Shown: in pieces, positions 26,789 to 34,590 of the stretch
Layout: each line of letters opens with the position of its first letter
Numbering within the stretch: the stretch's first letter is position 1
From: Gluconacetobacter liquefaciens
GTDB taxonomy: Bacteria > Pseudomonadota > Alphaproteobacteria > Acetobacterales > Acetobacteraceae
DNA length: 64,000 nt
NCBI RefSeq assembly: GCF_003350405.1
Contig: NZ_QQAW01000004.1
Span: 272,216-336,215 of the forward strand
Direction of reading: 5' to 3'
The notes under the pieces: generated by a model
What the model was told of the DNA's origin: nothing
Databases searched by the model: none
What the model saw: only the letters and a program-made list of their open reading frames with translations
Made by a program: the position numbers and the translations under genes

Positions 26789-26868
26789 GGCGGGGTCAGC
26801 CCCTTCCGTTCCGGATGCCGGCCCTGATGCGACGGCCTCGTTCCATATCACAGCAAAGCGGGTTCAAG

Positions 26869-27306
26869 ATGCCGAAATCTGCTCCCCCATCTCCCTCCCG
26901 CCGTGACGAAGGCTTCACCCTTCTCGAACTGCTGGTCGTGATCGCGATCCTCGGCCTGCTGATCGGCCTGGTCGCACCGGCCGCGCTACGCCAGTTGGGC
27001 GGCGCGCGCAATTCGGTAGCCCGCCAGTCGATCCAGCGGCTGAGCGAGGTTCTGGACCTGTACCGGCTGGACACAGGCAGCTATCCCGGCACCGAAGACG
27101 GATTGCACGCCCTGATCGCCCGACCGGCCAGCGCCGAGAACTGGAACGGCCCCTATGTAAAGGACGGCACTGATCCGCTGGATCCCTGGCATCATCCCTA
27201 CATCTATCGCAATCCGTCCGATCGACCGGGACATGACTATGATCTGTGCTCGGCAGGCTCCAGCGGCAATACCGCCGATCGGGCCACGATGATCTGCAAT
27301 CCCTGA
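26869..27306 (+). CDS. lsdG: Type II secretion major pseudopilin GspG
   Basis: 145 residues. The type IV pilin-like leader ends RRDEG with predicted cleavage before Phe16 (FTLLELLVVIAILGLLIGLV), and Glu20 is at the conserved +5 position. The C-terminal part has the GspG pattern LYRLDTGSYPGTEDGLHALI and DPLDPWHHPYIYRNP. It would form the pseudopilus that pushes exoproteins through the outer membrane. The start ATG 26869 is chosen over a long upstream TTG-initiated extension with no family similarity. It is the first gene of an operon whose later genes overlap or nearly touch. Confidence 0.95.
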   Translation: MPKSAPPSPSRRDEGFTLLELLVVIAILGLLIGLVAPAALRQLGGARNSVARQSIQRLSEVLDLYRLDTGSYPGTEDGLHALIARPASAENWNGPYVKDGTDPLDPWHHPYIYRNPSDRPGHDYDLCSAGSSGNTADRATMICNP

Positions 27307-27316
27307 CGCACCGCCG

Positions 27317-28093
27317 ATGCTGCTCTCCCCCACCCTGCCGCTCGTGCTGGCACCTTTCATCGGGTCGTTCCTGGGCGTACTGGCCTGGCGCCTACCCCGC
27401 GCCGAACCCGTGATGCTGGCACGCTCGGCCTGTCCCCGCTGCGGCACCCGACTGAGAGCATGGGAACTGGTGCCCTTGTTCAGTTATCTGGCGCAGAAGG
27501 GCCATTGCCGCACATGTCGCGCTCCGATCGACCGTTCCCACCCGACCATGGAAGTCCTCGCCCTGGCAGTTGCCGCCCTGACCGTGCTGGCAACCCGGCA
27601 GAACGATGCGATGATGGAGCCATTCGCGGCGGCGACTGTCTGGCGCGGCTGCCTATTCGGCTGGTGGCTACTGGTCCTGGCTGCGATCGACCTCAAGACC
27701 TTCTGCCTGCCCGATATCCTGACCTTACCGCTGACGGCAGCGGGACTGATCCTGGCGGTAACGAACGGATGGCCCATGGTCCTGACGCACGCCACGGCAG
27801 CCCTGCTCGGCTATGGCGTCTTCACCGGCGTCGCACTGGCCTACCGCCGTCTGCGCGGCCATGAGGGGTTGGGGCTGGGCGACGCGAAACTACTTGCGGC
27901 GGGCGGAGCATGGCTGGGGCCGACCGCGCTGCCGATGGTGGTTTTCTCGGCGGCGCTCCTGACGCTGGTCGCCGTCCTCGTCACCACACGTGACAGGATC
28001 AACCGCAACACACCAATCCCCTTCGGCCCCGGCCTCGCCGCATCATTATGGGGAACCTGGCTGTGGCAAACGGCTTACCAGATGCATGGATAG
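27317..28093 (+). CDS. lsdO: Prepilin peptidase GspO
   Basis: 258 residues with about seven membrane segments. The N-terminal cytoplasmic loop has two CxxC pairs (Cys39/Cys42 and Cys64/Cys67). The two catalytic aspartates of this GXGD protease family are Asp125 (AAIDLKT) and Asp189 (GLGLGDAKLL). It cleaves and N-methylates the pseudopilins G, H, I, J and K encoded here. It starts 10 bp after lsdG and overlaps lsdE by 8 bp. Confidence 0.95.
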   Translation: MLLSPTLPLVLAPFIGSFLGVLAWRLPRAEPVMLARSACPRCGTRLRAWELVPLFSYLAQKGHCRTCRAPIDRSHPTMEVLALAVAALTVLATRQNDAMMEPFAAATVWRGCLFGWWLLVLAAIDLKTFCLPDILTLPLTAAGLILAVTNGWPMVLTHATAALLGYGVFTGVALAYRRLRGHEGLGLGDAKLLAAGGAWLGPTALPMVVFSAALLTLVAVLVTTRDRINRNTPIPFGPGLAASLWGTWLWQTAYQMHG

Positions 28094-29801
28094 CCCCATC
28101 AAAGCCGATGCCCTCTCGATGGCCGCACAGATCAACGACCTGGCCGACCTGCTGGTCGCGCGCGGACGCTGCGACCAACGTGCTGTCGAACGCGCCCGCC
28201 GCGCGGCGGAACAGAGCGGCGGGCGGCTCGACCAGATCCTGCTGCACCTGGGCCTAGTCTCGGAACAGGAAATGGCACAGGCCTACGCCGACCTACTGCA
28301 CATCCCTCTGGCAGCACCCGACCACTACCCCGAGGAACCGGTGCTGGCGGACACACTCGGCATGCGCTTCCTGCGCGACGCCCACGCGGTGCCGTTGGCC
28401 GTGCATGGCGATATCCTGTTGCTGGCACTGCGAGACCCCCTGGATGGGTTCACGTCGGCTGCGATCGGGGCCGCCACCGGGCTACACGTAGCCTGCCATG
28501 TCGGCGTGCCGATCGAACTGGAAGCCGCACTCGACCGGCTCTACCCTCGCGCCGAGGAAAATGCCCCCCCGCCCGAGGATCACGACGCCCCGCTGGAGGA
28601 CGACGCGGAGCGTCTGAAAGACCTCGCCTCCGAAGCACCGGTCATCCGCCTGGTCAACCAGATCATTGGCCGCGCGGTAGAAAATCACGCCTCCGACATC
28701 CATATCGAACCGTTCGAGGACAGGCTGCGCGTGCGCTGCCGCTATGACGGCGTGCTGCGCGAAGTCGAGAGCCCGCCAGCCCAACTTATCCCCGCCATCA
28801 TCTCGCGTATCAAGATCATGGCCCGCCTGGACATCGCCGAACGACGCCTGCCGCAGGACGGCCGAATCAAGCTGGCCGTCCGCGGTCACGAGATCGATTT
28901 CCGCGTCTCCACCATTCCGTCTCTGTACGGCGAGACGGTGGTATTGCGCGTACTCGACCGCTCCAGCGTCCGCTTCGACTACACGACGCTGGGCCTGGCG
29001 CCTGATATCGTTACCCGCATGCGTGCCCTGATGGCGCAGCCAAACGGCATCGTGCTGGTCACCGGCCCAACCGGCTCGGGCAAGACCACGACGCTCTATA
29101 CGGGCCTAGCAGACCTCAATGCCGTCACGCGCAAGGTCGTGACGATCGAAGATCCGATCGAATACCAGCTTGACGGTATCAACCAGGTTCAGGTCCGCCC
29201 GCAGATCGGCCTCACCTTCGCCACCCTGCTGCGCGCCATCCTGCGTCAGGACCCCGACGTCATCATGGTGGGCGAAATCCGCGACATCGAAACCGCCCAG
29301 ATCGCGGTGCAGGCGGCGCTGACAGGGCATCTGGTCCTGTCCACGCTGCACACCAACTCGGCCGCCGCCGCGATCATCCGCCTGCGCGACATGGGGGTGG
29401 AGGATTACTTGCTGACGGCAGTACTGCGCGGCGTGCTGGCGCAGCGACTGGTTCGCCGACTGTGCAATGTATGCAAGACGCCCTATACCCCGCCACCCGA
29501 ACTGGTGGAACGGCTCAACCTGCACCGCCTGGCCGGCGACGCCCCCGTGACCTTGTTCCACGCCGTCGGCTGCGCCCGATGCCGCCATACCGGCTATAGC
29601 GGCCGCCAGGCGATCGCCGAACTGCTGGCACCCGACGAGACGATCGAGCGCCTGATCTTCTCGCGCAGCGATCACATGGCGATCGAACGGGCGGCCATCG
29701 CCGCCGGCATGGTGCCGATCTTCACCACCGGTCTGACGGCCGCCCTGCACGGCGAAACGACGATCGAGGATGTAACCCGCAGCGTCCGCGCCGGTACCTG
29801 A
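28086..29801 (+). CDS. lsdE: Type II secretion ATPase GspE
   Basis: 571 residues from ATG 28086, which overlaps the lsdO stop; the frame extends upstream but inside lsdO. The N-terminal domain (about residues 1-170) is the MshEN/GspE-N type. The core shows SDIHIEPFEDRLRVRCRYDG, Walker A GPTGSGKTTT (from residue 327), the Asp box EDPIEYQ, Walker B DVIMVGEIRD and the His box LSTLHTNSA. A zinc-binding C4 domain is formed by CNVC and CARC. This cytoplasmic hexamer powers pseudopilus assembly with GspL and GspF. Confidence 0.95.
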   Translation: MDSPIKADALSMAAQINDLADLLVARGRCDQRAVERARRAAEQSGGRLDQILLHLGLVSEQEMAQAYADLLHIPLAAPDHYPEEPVLADTLGMRFLRDAHAVPLAVHGDILLLALRDPLDGFTSAAIGAATGLHVACHVGVPIELEAALDRLYPRAEENAPPPEDHDAPLEDDAERLKDLASEAPVIRLVNQIIGRAVENHASDIHIEPFEDRLRVRCRYDGVLREVESPPAQLIPAIISRIKIMARLDIAERRLPQDGRIKLAVRGHEIDFRVSTIPSLYGETVVLRVLDRSSVRFDYTTLGLAPDIVTRMRALMAQPNGIVLVTGPTGSGKTTTLYTGLADLNAVTRKVVTIEDPIEYQLDGINQVQVRPQIGLTFATLLRAILRQDPDVIMVGEIRDIETAQIAVQAALTGHLVLSTLHTNSAAAAIIRLRDMGVEDYLLTAVLRGVLAQRLVRRLCNVCKTPYTPPPELVERLNLHRLAGDAPVTLFHAVGCARCRHTGYSGRQAIAELLAPDETIERLIFSRSDHMAIERAAIAAGMVPIFTTGLTAALHGETTIEDVTRSVRAGT

Positions 29802-29816
29802 CGGAGAGGCAATCGC

Positions 29817-31037
29817 ATGGTCGAATTCGCCTACACCGCCATCGATACGCAGGGCACGGTAATCCGCGGCACACTGGAGGCCGAGAGCGAAGGCGCGGTC
29901 CTGACAATCCTGCGCCGCCGGGGGCATATCCCGATGCGGATCGGTGCCCCCACGCATTTCGCCCCGACAAGGCTAATGTGCGGCCTGACACTTCGCCGTC
30001 CCGACCTACGCCGCGCCGAACTGGCGGCCATCACGCGCGAACTCGCGGTCATGCTCGGGGCCGGGCAGGATATCGACCGCGCCCTGCGCTTCCTGGCCGA
30101 AACCAGCGTCCGCCTGCGGGTGCGCCGCGTAATGGAAGGCGTACGCACGATGGTGCGCGACGGTCGCGCATTGCACGCAGCCATGGGCCACTATCCGGGC
30201 AGTTTCCCCCGCCTGTATCTCGGCATGGTCCGCGCGGCCGAAGCCACCGGCGACCTAGCCCCGACCATGGAACGACTGGCGCTGCTGCTGGAACGCGAAC
30301 GGGCTCTGACCAGCACTGTACAGTCGGCGATGATCTATCCTGCCATCCTCACCCTGGCGGCCATCGGCTCGATCACCCTGCTGCTCACCACCGTCCTCCC
30401 CCAGTTCACCCCCCTGTTCACCCAGAACGGCGTTGCGCTACCGGCCTCCACACGGATGCTGATCCAGGCCGGAAACTGGCTGAGTCGTGACGGGCTGGCC
30501 ATACCGCCGATCCTGCTGGTACTCACCCTGCTCGGCCGCGCACTCATCCACCGCGCACCCCTCCGCTTGAGGGTAGATCGCTGGCTGCTGGCCCTGCCGA
30601 TCGCGGGCCCGCTGATCGGCGAAATCCTGGCCGCCCGCTTCGCTCGCCTCCTGGGCACGCTGCTGGAAAACGGCGTGCCGATCCTCACGGCGCTGGCCAT
30701 CATCCGCGAGGCCACCACCAACCGCGCCGCCATCGCCGCGATCGACGCAGCAACGCAGAACGCCAAGGCCGGATATGGGCTGGCCACCACACTGGAAGCC
30801 GCAAAGGTCTTTCCCGCCCGCATGGTCCACCTGCTGCGGCTGGGCGAAGAAACGGCGCAACTCGGGCCCATGGCATTGCGAGCCGCCAATATTCACGAGG
30901 ATCAGGGCCGCATAGCCATCCAGCGGCTGGTCGCGCTTCTGGTACCCGCGATCACCATCATCATGGGCCTGCTGGTAGCCGGGATCGTGTCCTCGCTGCT
31001 GCTGGCCATGCTGAGCTTGAACGACCTTGCACAATAA
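29817..31037 (+). CDS. lsdF: Type II secretion inner membrane platform protein GspF
   Basis: 406 residues, the usual size. Two repeated cytoplasmic helical domains each precede membrane segments (TSTVQSAMIYPAILTLAAIGSITLL, and LVPAITIIMGLLVAGIVSSLLLAML at the C-terminus). Characteristic motifs are ELAVMLGAGQDIDRAL, FPRLYLGMVRAAEATGDL and ARLLGTLLENGVPILTAL. A GGAGAGG site precedes the ATG. Its 3' end overlaps lsdH by 11 bp. Confidence 0.95.
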   Translation: MVEFAYTAIDTQGTVIRGTLEAESEGAVLTILRRRGHIPMRIGAPTHFAPTRLMCGLTLRRPDLRRAELAAITRELAVMLGAGQDIDRALRFLAETSVRLRVRRVMEGVRTMVRDGRALHAAMGHYPGSFPRLYLGMVRAAEATGDLAPTMERLALLLERERALTSTVQSAMIYPAILTLAAIGSITLLLTTVLPQFTPLFTQNGVALPASTRMLIQAGNWLSRDGLAIPPILLVLTLLGRALIHRAPLRLRVDRWLLALPIAGPLIGEILAARFARLLGTLLENGVPILTALAIIREATTNRAAIAAIDAATQNAKAGYGLATTLEAAKVFPARMVHLLRLGEETAQLGPMALRAANIHEDQGRIAIQRLVALLVPAITIIMGLLVAGIVSSLLLAMLSLNDLAQ

Positions 31038-31455
31038 ACGTCCCACCCACCCCAGAGAGACCGGCTTCACGCTGATCGAAATGATCGTGGTCGTTCTGAT
31101 CCTTGGCCTGATCGGCGCAATCATGATCGGGCATGGACCGTTTCATTCGGTCACGCTGGACCTACGCGGCACGGCACAGCAGATCGCATCCGCCATGCGT
31201 GAGGCACGGATGCTGGCCATCTATTCCGGCACGACGCAGATCTTCGTCCTTGATTCGGCCCATCGGAATTACGGGCTGCAACAGGGCATCCGCCATGCCC
31301 TGCCCGCGGAGGTGTCGATCGCCGATCCGTCCCGTTTCGCCTTCTACCCCGACGGCAGCGCAAATGGCTCCACAACCACGCTGCTCGAAAGCAACCGGTA
31401 TGTCGTGTTGCGGGTCAACTGGCTGACCGGCGCCATCAGCGTGGAGGGGCCATGA
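31027..31455 (+). CDS. lsdH: Minor pseudopilin GspH
   Basis: 142 residues. The prepilin site is ETG before FTLIEMIVVVLILGLIGAIM, with Glu at +5. The mature part carries a GspH-like REARMLAIYSGTTQIF segment. No ATG lies upstream of the cleavage site, so initiation is placed at TTG 31027, inside the end of lsdF and giving a short basic leader (HNKRPTHPRETG). The stop overlaps the lsdI start as ATGA. Confidence 0.9.
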   Translation: MHNKRPTHPRETGFTLIEMIVVVLILGLIGAIMIGHGPFHSVTLDLRGTAQQIASAMREARMLAIYSGTTQIFVLDSAHRNYGLQQGIRHALPAEVSIADPSRFAFYPDGSANGSTTTLLESNRYVVLRVNWLTGAISVEGP

Positions 31456-31868
31456 CCGCCCTCCGCCAGTCCGACCGTCAAGCCGGCTTTACCCTGATCG
31501 AGGTCTTGGTCGCCTTCGCCATCGTGACGCTGGCACTGACAGTCGCCTATCGGGGCATGCTGGACGGTGTCACTGCCACGCAATTGTCCAACCACACGCA
31601 GGATGCTCTCTCTCGCGCCCAATCGCACATGGCAGCAATCGGCCACGGCATGCAACTCGCGCCACTGGAGCAGGGTGGCGACGACGGCAGCACCTTTCGC
31701 TGGCATGTCCGGATCACGCCCGCACAGACGGCAACCGGCATATCTTCCAGCTTGGTCCTGTATCATGTGCAGGTCACCGAATCCTGGTCAGATCCCACGG
31801 CCGGTTCCGGTCGACGGGCAGTCGTCCTCAAATCCCTGCGACTGGCCGCACGGGCGGCCGGTCCATGA
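31452..31868 (+). CDS. lsdI: Minor pseudopilin GspI
   Basis: 138 residues with prepilin leader ending RQAG before FTLIEVLVAFAIVTLALTVA and Glu at +5, followed by a short globular part with few family landmarks. The assignment to I rather than H or J rests on gene order between H and J and on size. It overlaps both neighbours by 4 bp (ATGA), implying translational coupling. Confidence 0.88.
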   Translation: MTALRQSDRQAGFTLIEVLVAFAIVTLALTVAYRGMLDGVTATQLSNHTQDALSRAQSHMAAIGHGMQLAPLEQGGDDGSTFRWHVRITPAQTATGISSSLVLYHVQVTESWSDPTAGSGRRAVVLKSLRLAARAAGP

Positions 31869-32452
31869 CCGTCCTCCGCAGGCAGGCAGGCTTCACCCTG
31901 CTTGAAATCCTGATCGCTCTGGTGGTGTTCTCATTGGTACTGCTGGTCCTGCAACAGGGGTTCAGGACGGCAACAATGCTGTTCGAACGCCAGCACGGCT
32001 TGCTGGCTTCCCAAGCCGAACTTGGCGCCGTCGATCGCCTACTACGCGGGTTGGTCACGCGCGCCGATCCCGGAGCGGGCCGGGAAGGCCCCCTCTTCGT
32101 CGGACAATCACACGGGCTGGTACTGCGCGGCACGCTACCAATCCCCCTGAGCGGACAGCCCGACATAGAGGCCGACATCCGCCTATCGGTCGATGACCGG
32201 CATCGTCTGCTCCTGATCTGGCTCCCTTATCGCCATGTGATCGCCCCTCCTGCACAGGAACGGCAGCAAACACTGCTGACAAACGTTGCGGATCTGGAGT
32301 GCACCTATTTCTCGAACGGACACTGGAACACGACATGGGAAGCCGACCGCCTTCCGATCTTGGTGCGTATCCGCATCCGCTTCCCCGACGGCGATCCCCG
32401 GCGCTGGCCGGACATCGTCGCATCCCCCCTGCTGGACCCAATGCCGCAATAG
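31865..32452 (+). CDS. lsdJ: Minor pseudopilin GspJ
   Basis: 195 residues with leader RRQAG before FTLLEILIALVVFSLVLLVL and Glu at +5. The mature domain contains LGAVDRLLRGLVTRADPG and ends LPILVRIRIRFPDGDPRRWPD, the beta-rich pattern of GspJ. J caps the pseudopilus tip with I and K. The start overlaps the end of lsdI (ATGA); a 25-bp spacer separates it from lsdL. Confidence 0.9.
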   Translation: MTVLRRQAGFTLLEILIALVVFSLVLLVLQQGFRTATMLFERQHGLLASQAELGAVDRLLRGLVTRADPGAGREGPLFVGQSHGLVLRGTLPIPLSGQPDIEADIRLSVDDRHRLLLIWLPYRHVIAPPAQERQQTLLTNVADLECTYFSNGHWNTTWEADRLPILVRIRIRFPDGDPRRWPDIVASPLLDPMPQ

Positions 32453-32477
32453 CGGCCACCATTCTGAAGCACCCCTC

Positions 32478-33515
32478 ATGATCGGCAGAATTCTGCTCGC
32501 CTGGTGGTGGCGACAGATCCTCAGTCTGATCCCGGAACGAATTCGGCAGGCACGACTATCGTCCCGCCCCCGACTGGTCGCCGCATGGAACGGACACATG
32601 CTGGTCCTCTCGCTGGAGCGGCAGGGCAATCACACAGCGCTGGGCACCCTCGGCCTGTCCGAAGCCGAAGATACCGAAACACAGGTCGCCTGCCAGGCCC
32701 TCCTGTCAGGCCGGGGCAACCCGCATGAGACGATCCTGTACCTGCCGCCCGGAATGGTCATGCAGCGCGAACTCACCCTACCCGCCGCAGCCGAACCCGA
32801 TCTCGACGGTGTCCTGACCTATGAGATGGACCGACTGACCCCCTTTTCCGCCGATGCGATCTTCTACAGCCACACCATCCTCCGGCGGGATACCGCGTTG
32901 AATCAACTGCGCGTCCTGCTGTCGCTCACACTCCGTGCCCCCATCGCCCCGGCCCTGCGCCTGCTCGCGCCGCTCGGCATCCAGCCGAACCATTTGGAAG
33001 ACGCAACCCGCTCCATACGCATCCCGCTGAGGACCAACAGATCATCCTGGCAGAACCTGAAAGACTCCCGGATCTTGGCAGCAACAGGTGTCGCCCTTCT
33101 AACGGCGATGGTGATCGCACTTGTGTTCTGGCGCCAATCCACCGAACAGGCGGCCCTGTCAGCCCGGATCACAGCCCTGCGCCCGGCGGCAACGGAGGCA
33201 ACCATACTGCGCCGCCAAGCCGAGGATCGCCAAGCAGGCGAGAGGGTCATCGCCACCACACGCCGGCAATGGGGCGACCCAATGGCGGTACTGGCGGCAA
33301 CCACGCAGATGCTGCCCGACAACAGTTTCCTGACCGACCTGAGCCTCCGTCAGGGGCAACTGATCATCAGTGGCCAGTCGCCCGAGGCGACAGGACTGAT
33401 CCAGGTCCTTAGCCGTACACCGGTTTTTCGCAACCCCGCCTTCGTCGCACCGGTCATCCGCGTGACCGGCCGGGATGCCAGCGTGTTCTCCATTCGCGTC
33501 GATGTCGGACAATGA
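32478..33515 (+). CDS. lsdL: Type II secretion protein GspL (PilMN-like)
   Basis: 345 residues from ATG 32478; earlier in-frame codons lie inside lsdJ. The N-terminal cytoplasmic part contains the conserved TLPAAAEPDLDGVLTYEMDRLTPF, which in GspL contacts the ATPase. A single membrane helix follows at about residues 201-222 (ILAATGVALLTAMVIALVFW), then a coiled-coil region and a ferredoxin-like periplasmic domain (SFLTDLSLRQGQLIISGQSP). The stop overlaps the lsdM start as ATGA. Confidence 0.9.
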   Translation: MIGRILLAWWWRQILSLIPERIRQARLSSRPRLVAAWNGHMLVLSLERQGNHTALGTLGLSEAEDTETQVACQALLSGRGNPHETILYLPPGMVMQRELTLPAAAEPDLDGVLTYEMDRLTPFSADAIFYSHTILRRDTALNQLRVLLSLTLRAPIAPALRLLAPLGIQPNHLEDATRSIRIPLRTNRSSWQNLKDSRILAATGVALLTAMVIALVFWRQSTEQAALSARITALRPAATEATILRRQAEDRQAGERVIATTRRQWGDPMAVLAATTQMLPDNSFLTDLSLRQGQLIISGQSPEATGLIQVLSRTPVFRNPAFVAPVIRVTGRDASVFSIRVDVGQ

Positions 33516-34118
33516 ACGGGCCGAGCATGAACCATGAAACGACATCCCTGCCGACGCTGGCACGCACCCTCCCCGAAGGCCGATGGGGGCAGGCGCTGGC
33601 GCTAGGCATGCTGGGCCTTGCGCTAGGGCTGGCATGGCTTCTGGTGCTGGATCCAGTCTGGAACCTCTATGCCGACCGCGTACAGAGGCTGGACCTGCAA
33701 CGCGCCACACTCACCCGCATGGAGCGGTTAGCCAGCGCCCTGCCAGCGCTGCGGCAGACGACCGCCACATCTTCCCCAAATCCCTCGCAACTGATCGACG
33801 GCACGACCGACGCCATCGCCAGCGCCAACCTGCAAGACATCCTGCAAACGATCGCTACCACCACGGAAACCGAAATCACGAGCGTCGAGAACGTGCCTTC
33901 GGCAGCGGCCGGGCGCTACCGGCGCATCGGGCTGCATGTCGTCGTCACCGCTCCGTTCCCCACGCTTATCCGGCTGCTCACCCGGCTGGAACAATCCACG
34001 CCGGCAATCGTGATCGACGGGCTCCATCTGCGCAGCGCCGAAGACACAAACAGCGCATCCGCCCCCCCTGGATTGCGACATGATCCTCCACGCCTTCCGG
34101 CGGACGGACGCCCCATGA
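33512..34118 (+). CDS. lsdM: Type II secretion protein GspM, frame disrupted at a C7 tract
   Basis: About 200 codons. A short cytoplasmic tail is followed by one membrane helix (ALALGMLGLALGLAWLLVL), then a periplasmic helical stretch and a ferredoxin-like domain (GLHVVVTAPFPTLIRLLTRLEQ, TPAIVIDGLHLRSAED). In frame 0 the sequence runs on through seven C residues (34062-34068) without a stop and joins lsdN. With one C fewer the frame would end with LDCDMILHAFRRTDAP and a TGA at 34116-34118 overlapping the lsdN ATG, the same ATGA junction used throughout this operon. That tail looks like the closing strand of GspM proteins, whereas the frame-0 continuation (GLRHDPPRLPADGRP) does not. Causes could be sequencing error, slippage or a real fusion. 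Confidence 0.82.
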
Positions 34119-34576
34119 CTGGCACCCCCCATCTCCACCCTACCCTCACCGCCTGCCTGACGACGATGATGCTCAGCCTCGGCACAATGCCGACACTCGC
34201 GGCTCCGCCTCAGCAGGACCGCAGCCAAATCGACTCATGGCAGCAGACGATCTTGGCGCGCCCTCTGTTCAGTCCTACCCGCCGCCCGACCAACATGCCC
34301 GGCACGGGCGACACCATGCCCCGTCTGACGGGCATTGTCGTCGGCAGCAGCCGGCGGCGCGCCATCTTCATGATTCCGGGGCAGGATCGCGGGCGGATCG
34401 CCGATGTGGGCGACCTCATCGGCCCTTGGCGGATCGTCGCGATCGAGAACGACACGATCCGGGTCCGTGACATGGCGGGCGAACATATCATGCGCCCAGA
34501 CCGCAACCGCCTGACCGACACCCGGATGGGTGCCCCCCAGGCCACGCCCGCCCCTGCCCGCTCAGAAGAGCAATAA
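34115..34576 (+). CDS. lsdN: Type II secretion protein GspN/GspC-like
   Basis: 153 residues from ATG 34115, beginning with an export-like segment (LTACLTTMMLSLGTMPTLA). It then shows the homology-region pattern of GspC-type proteins: WQQTILARPLFSPTRRP, then LTGIVVGSSRRRAIFMIPGQ, and DVGDLIGPWRIVAIENDTIRV. It has no PDZ domain and probably fills the role of linking the inner-membrane platform to the secretin, as no separate GspC gene is present. In this sequence it is in frame with the upstream lsdM because of the C7 tract. The name N follows its position in the known lsd operon. Confidence 0.82.
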   Translation: MTGTPHLHPTLTACLTTMMLSLGTMPTLAAPPQQDRSQIDSWQQTILARPLFSPTRRPTNMPGTGDTMPRLTGIVVGSSRRRAIFMIPGQDRGRIADVGDLIGPWRIVAIENDTIRVRDMAGEHIMRPDRNRLTDTRMGAPQATPAPARSEEQ

Positions 34577-34590
34577 CGAGGTCCCATGCG

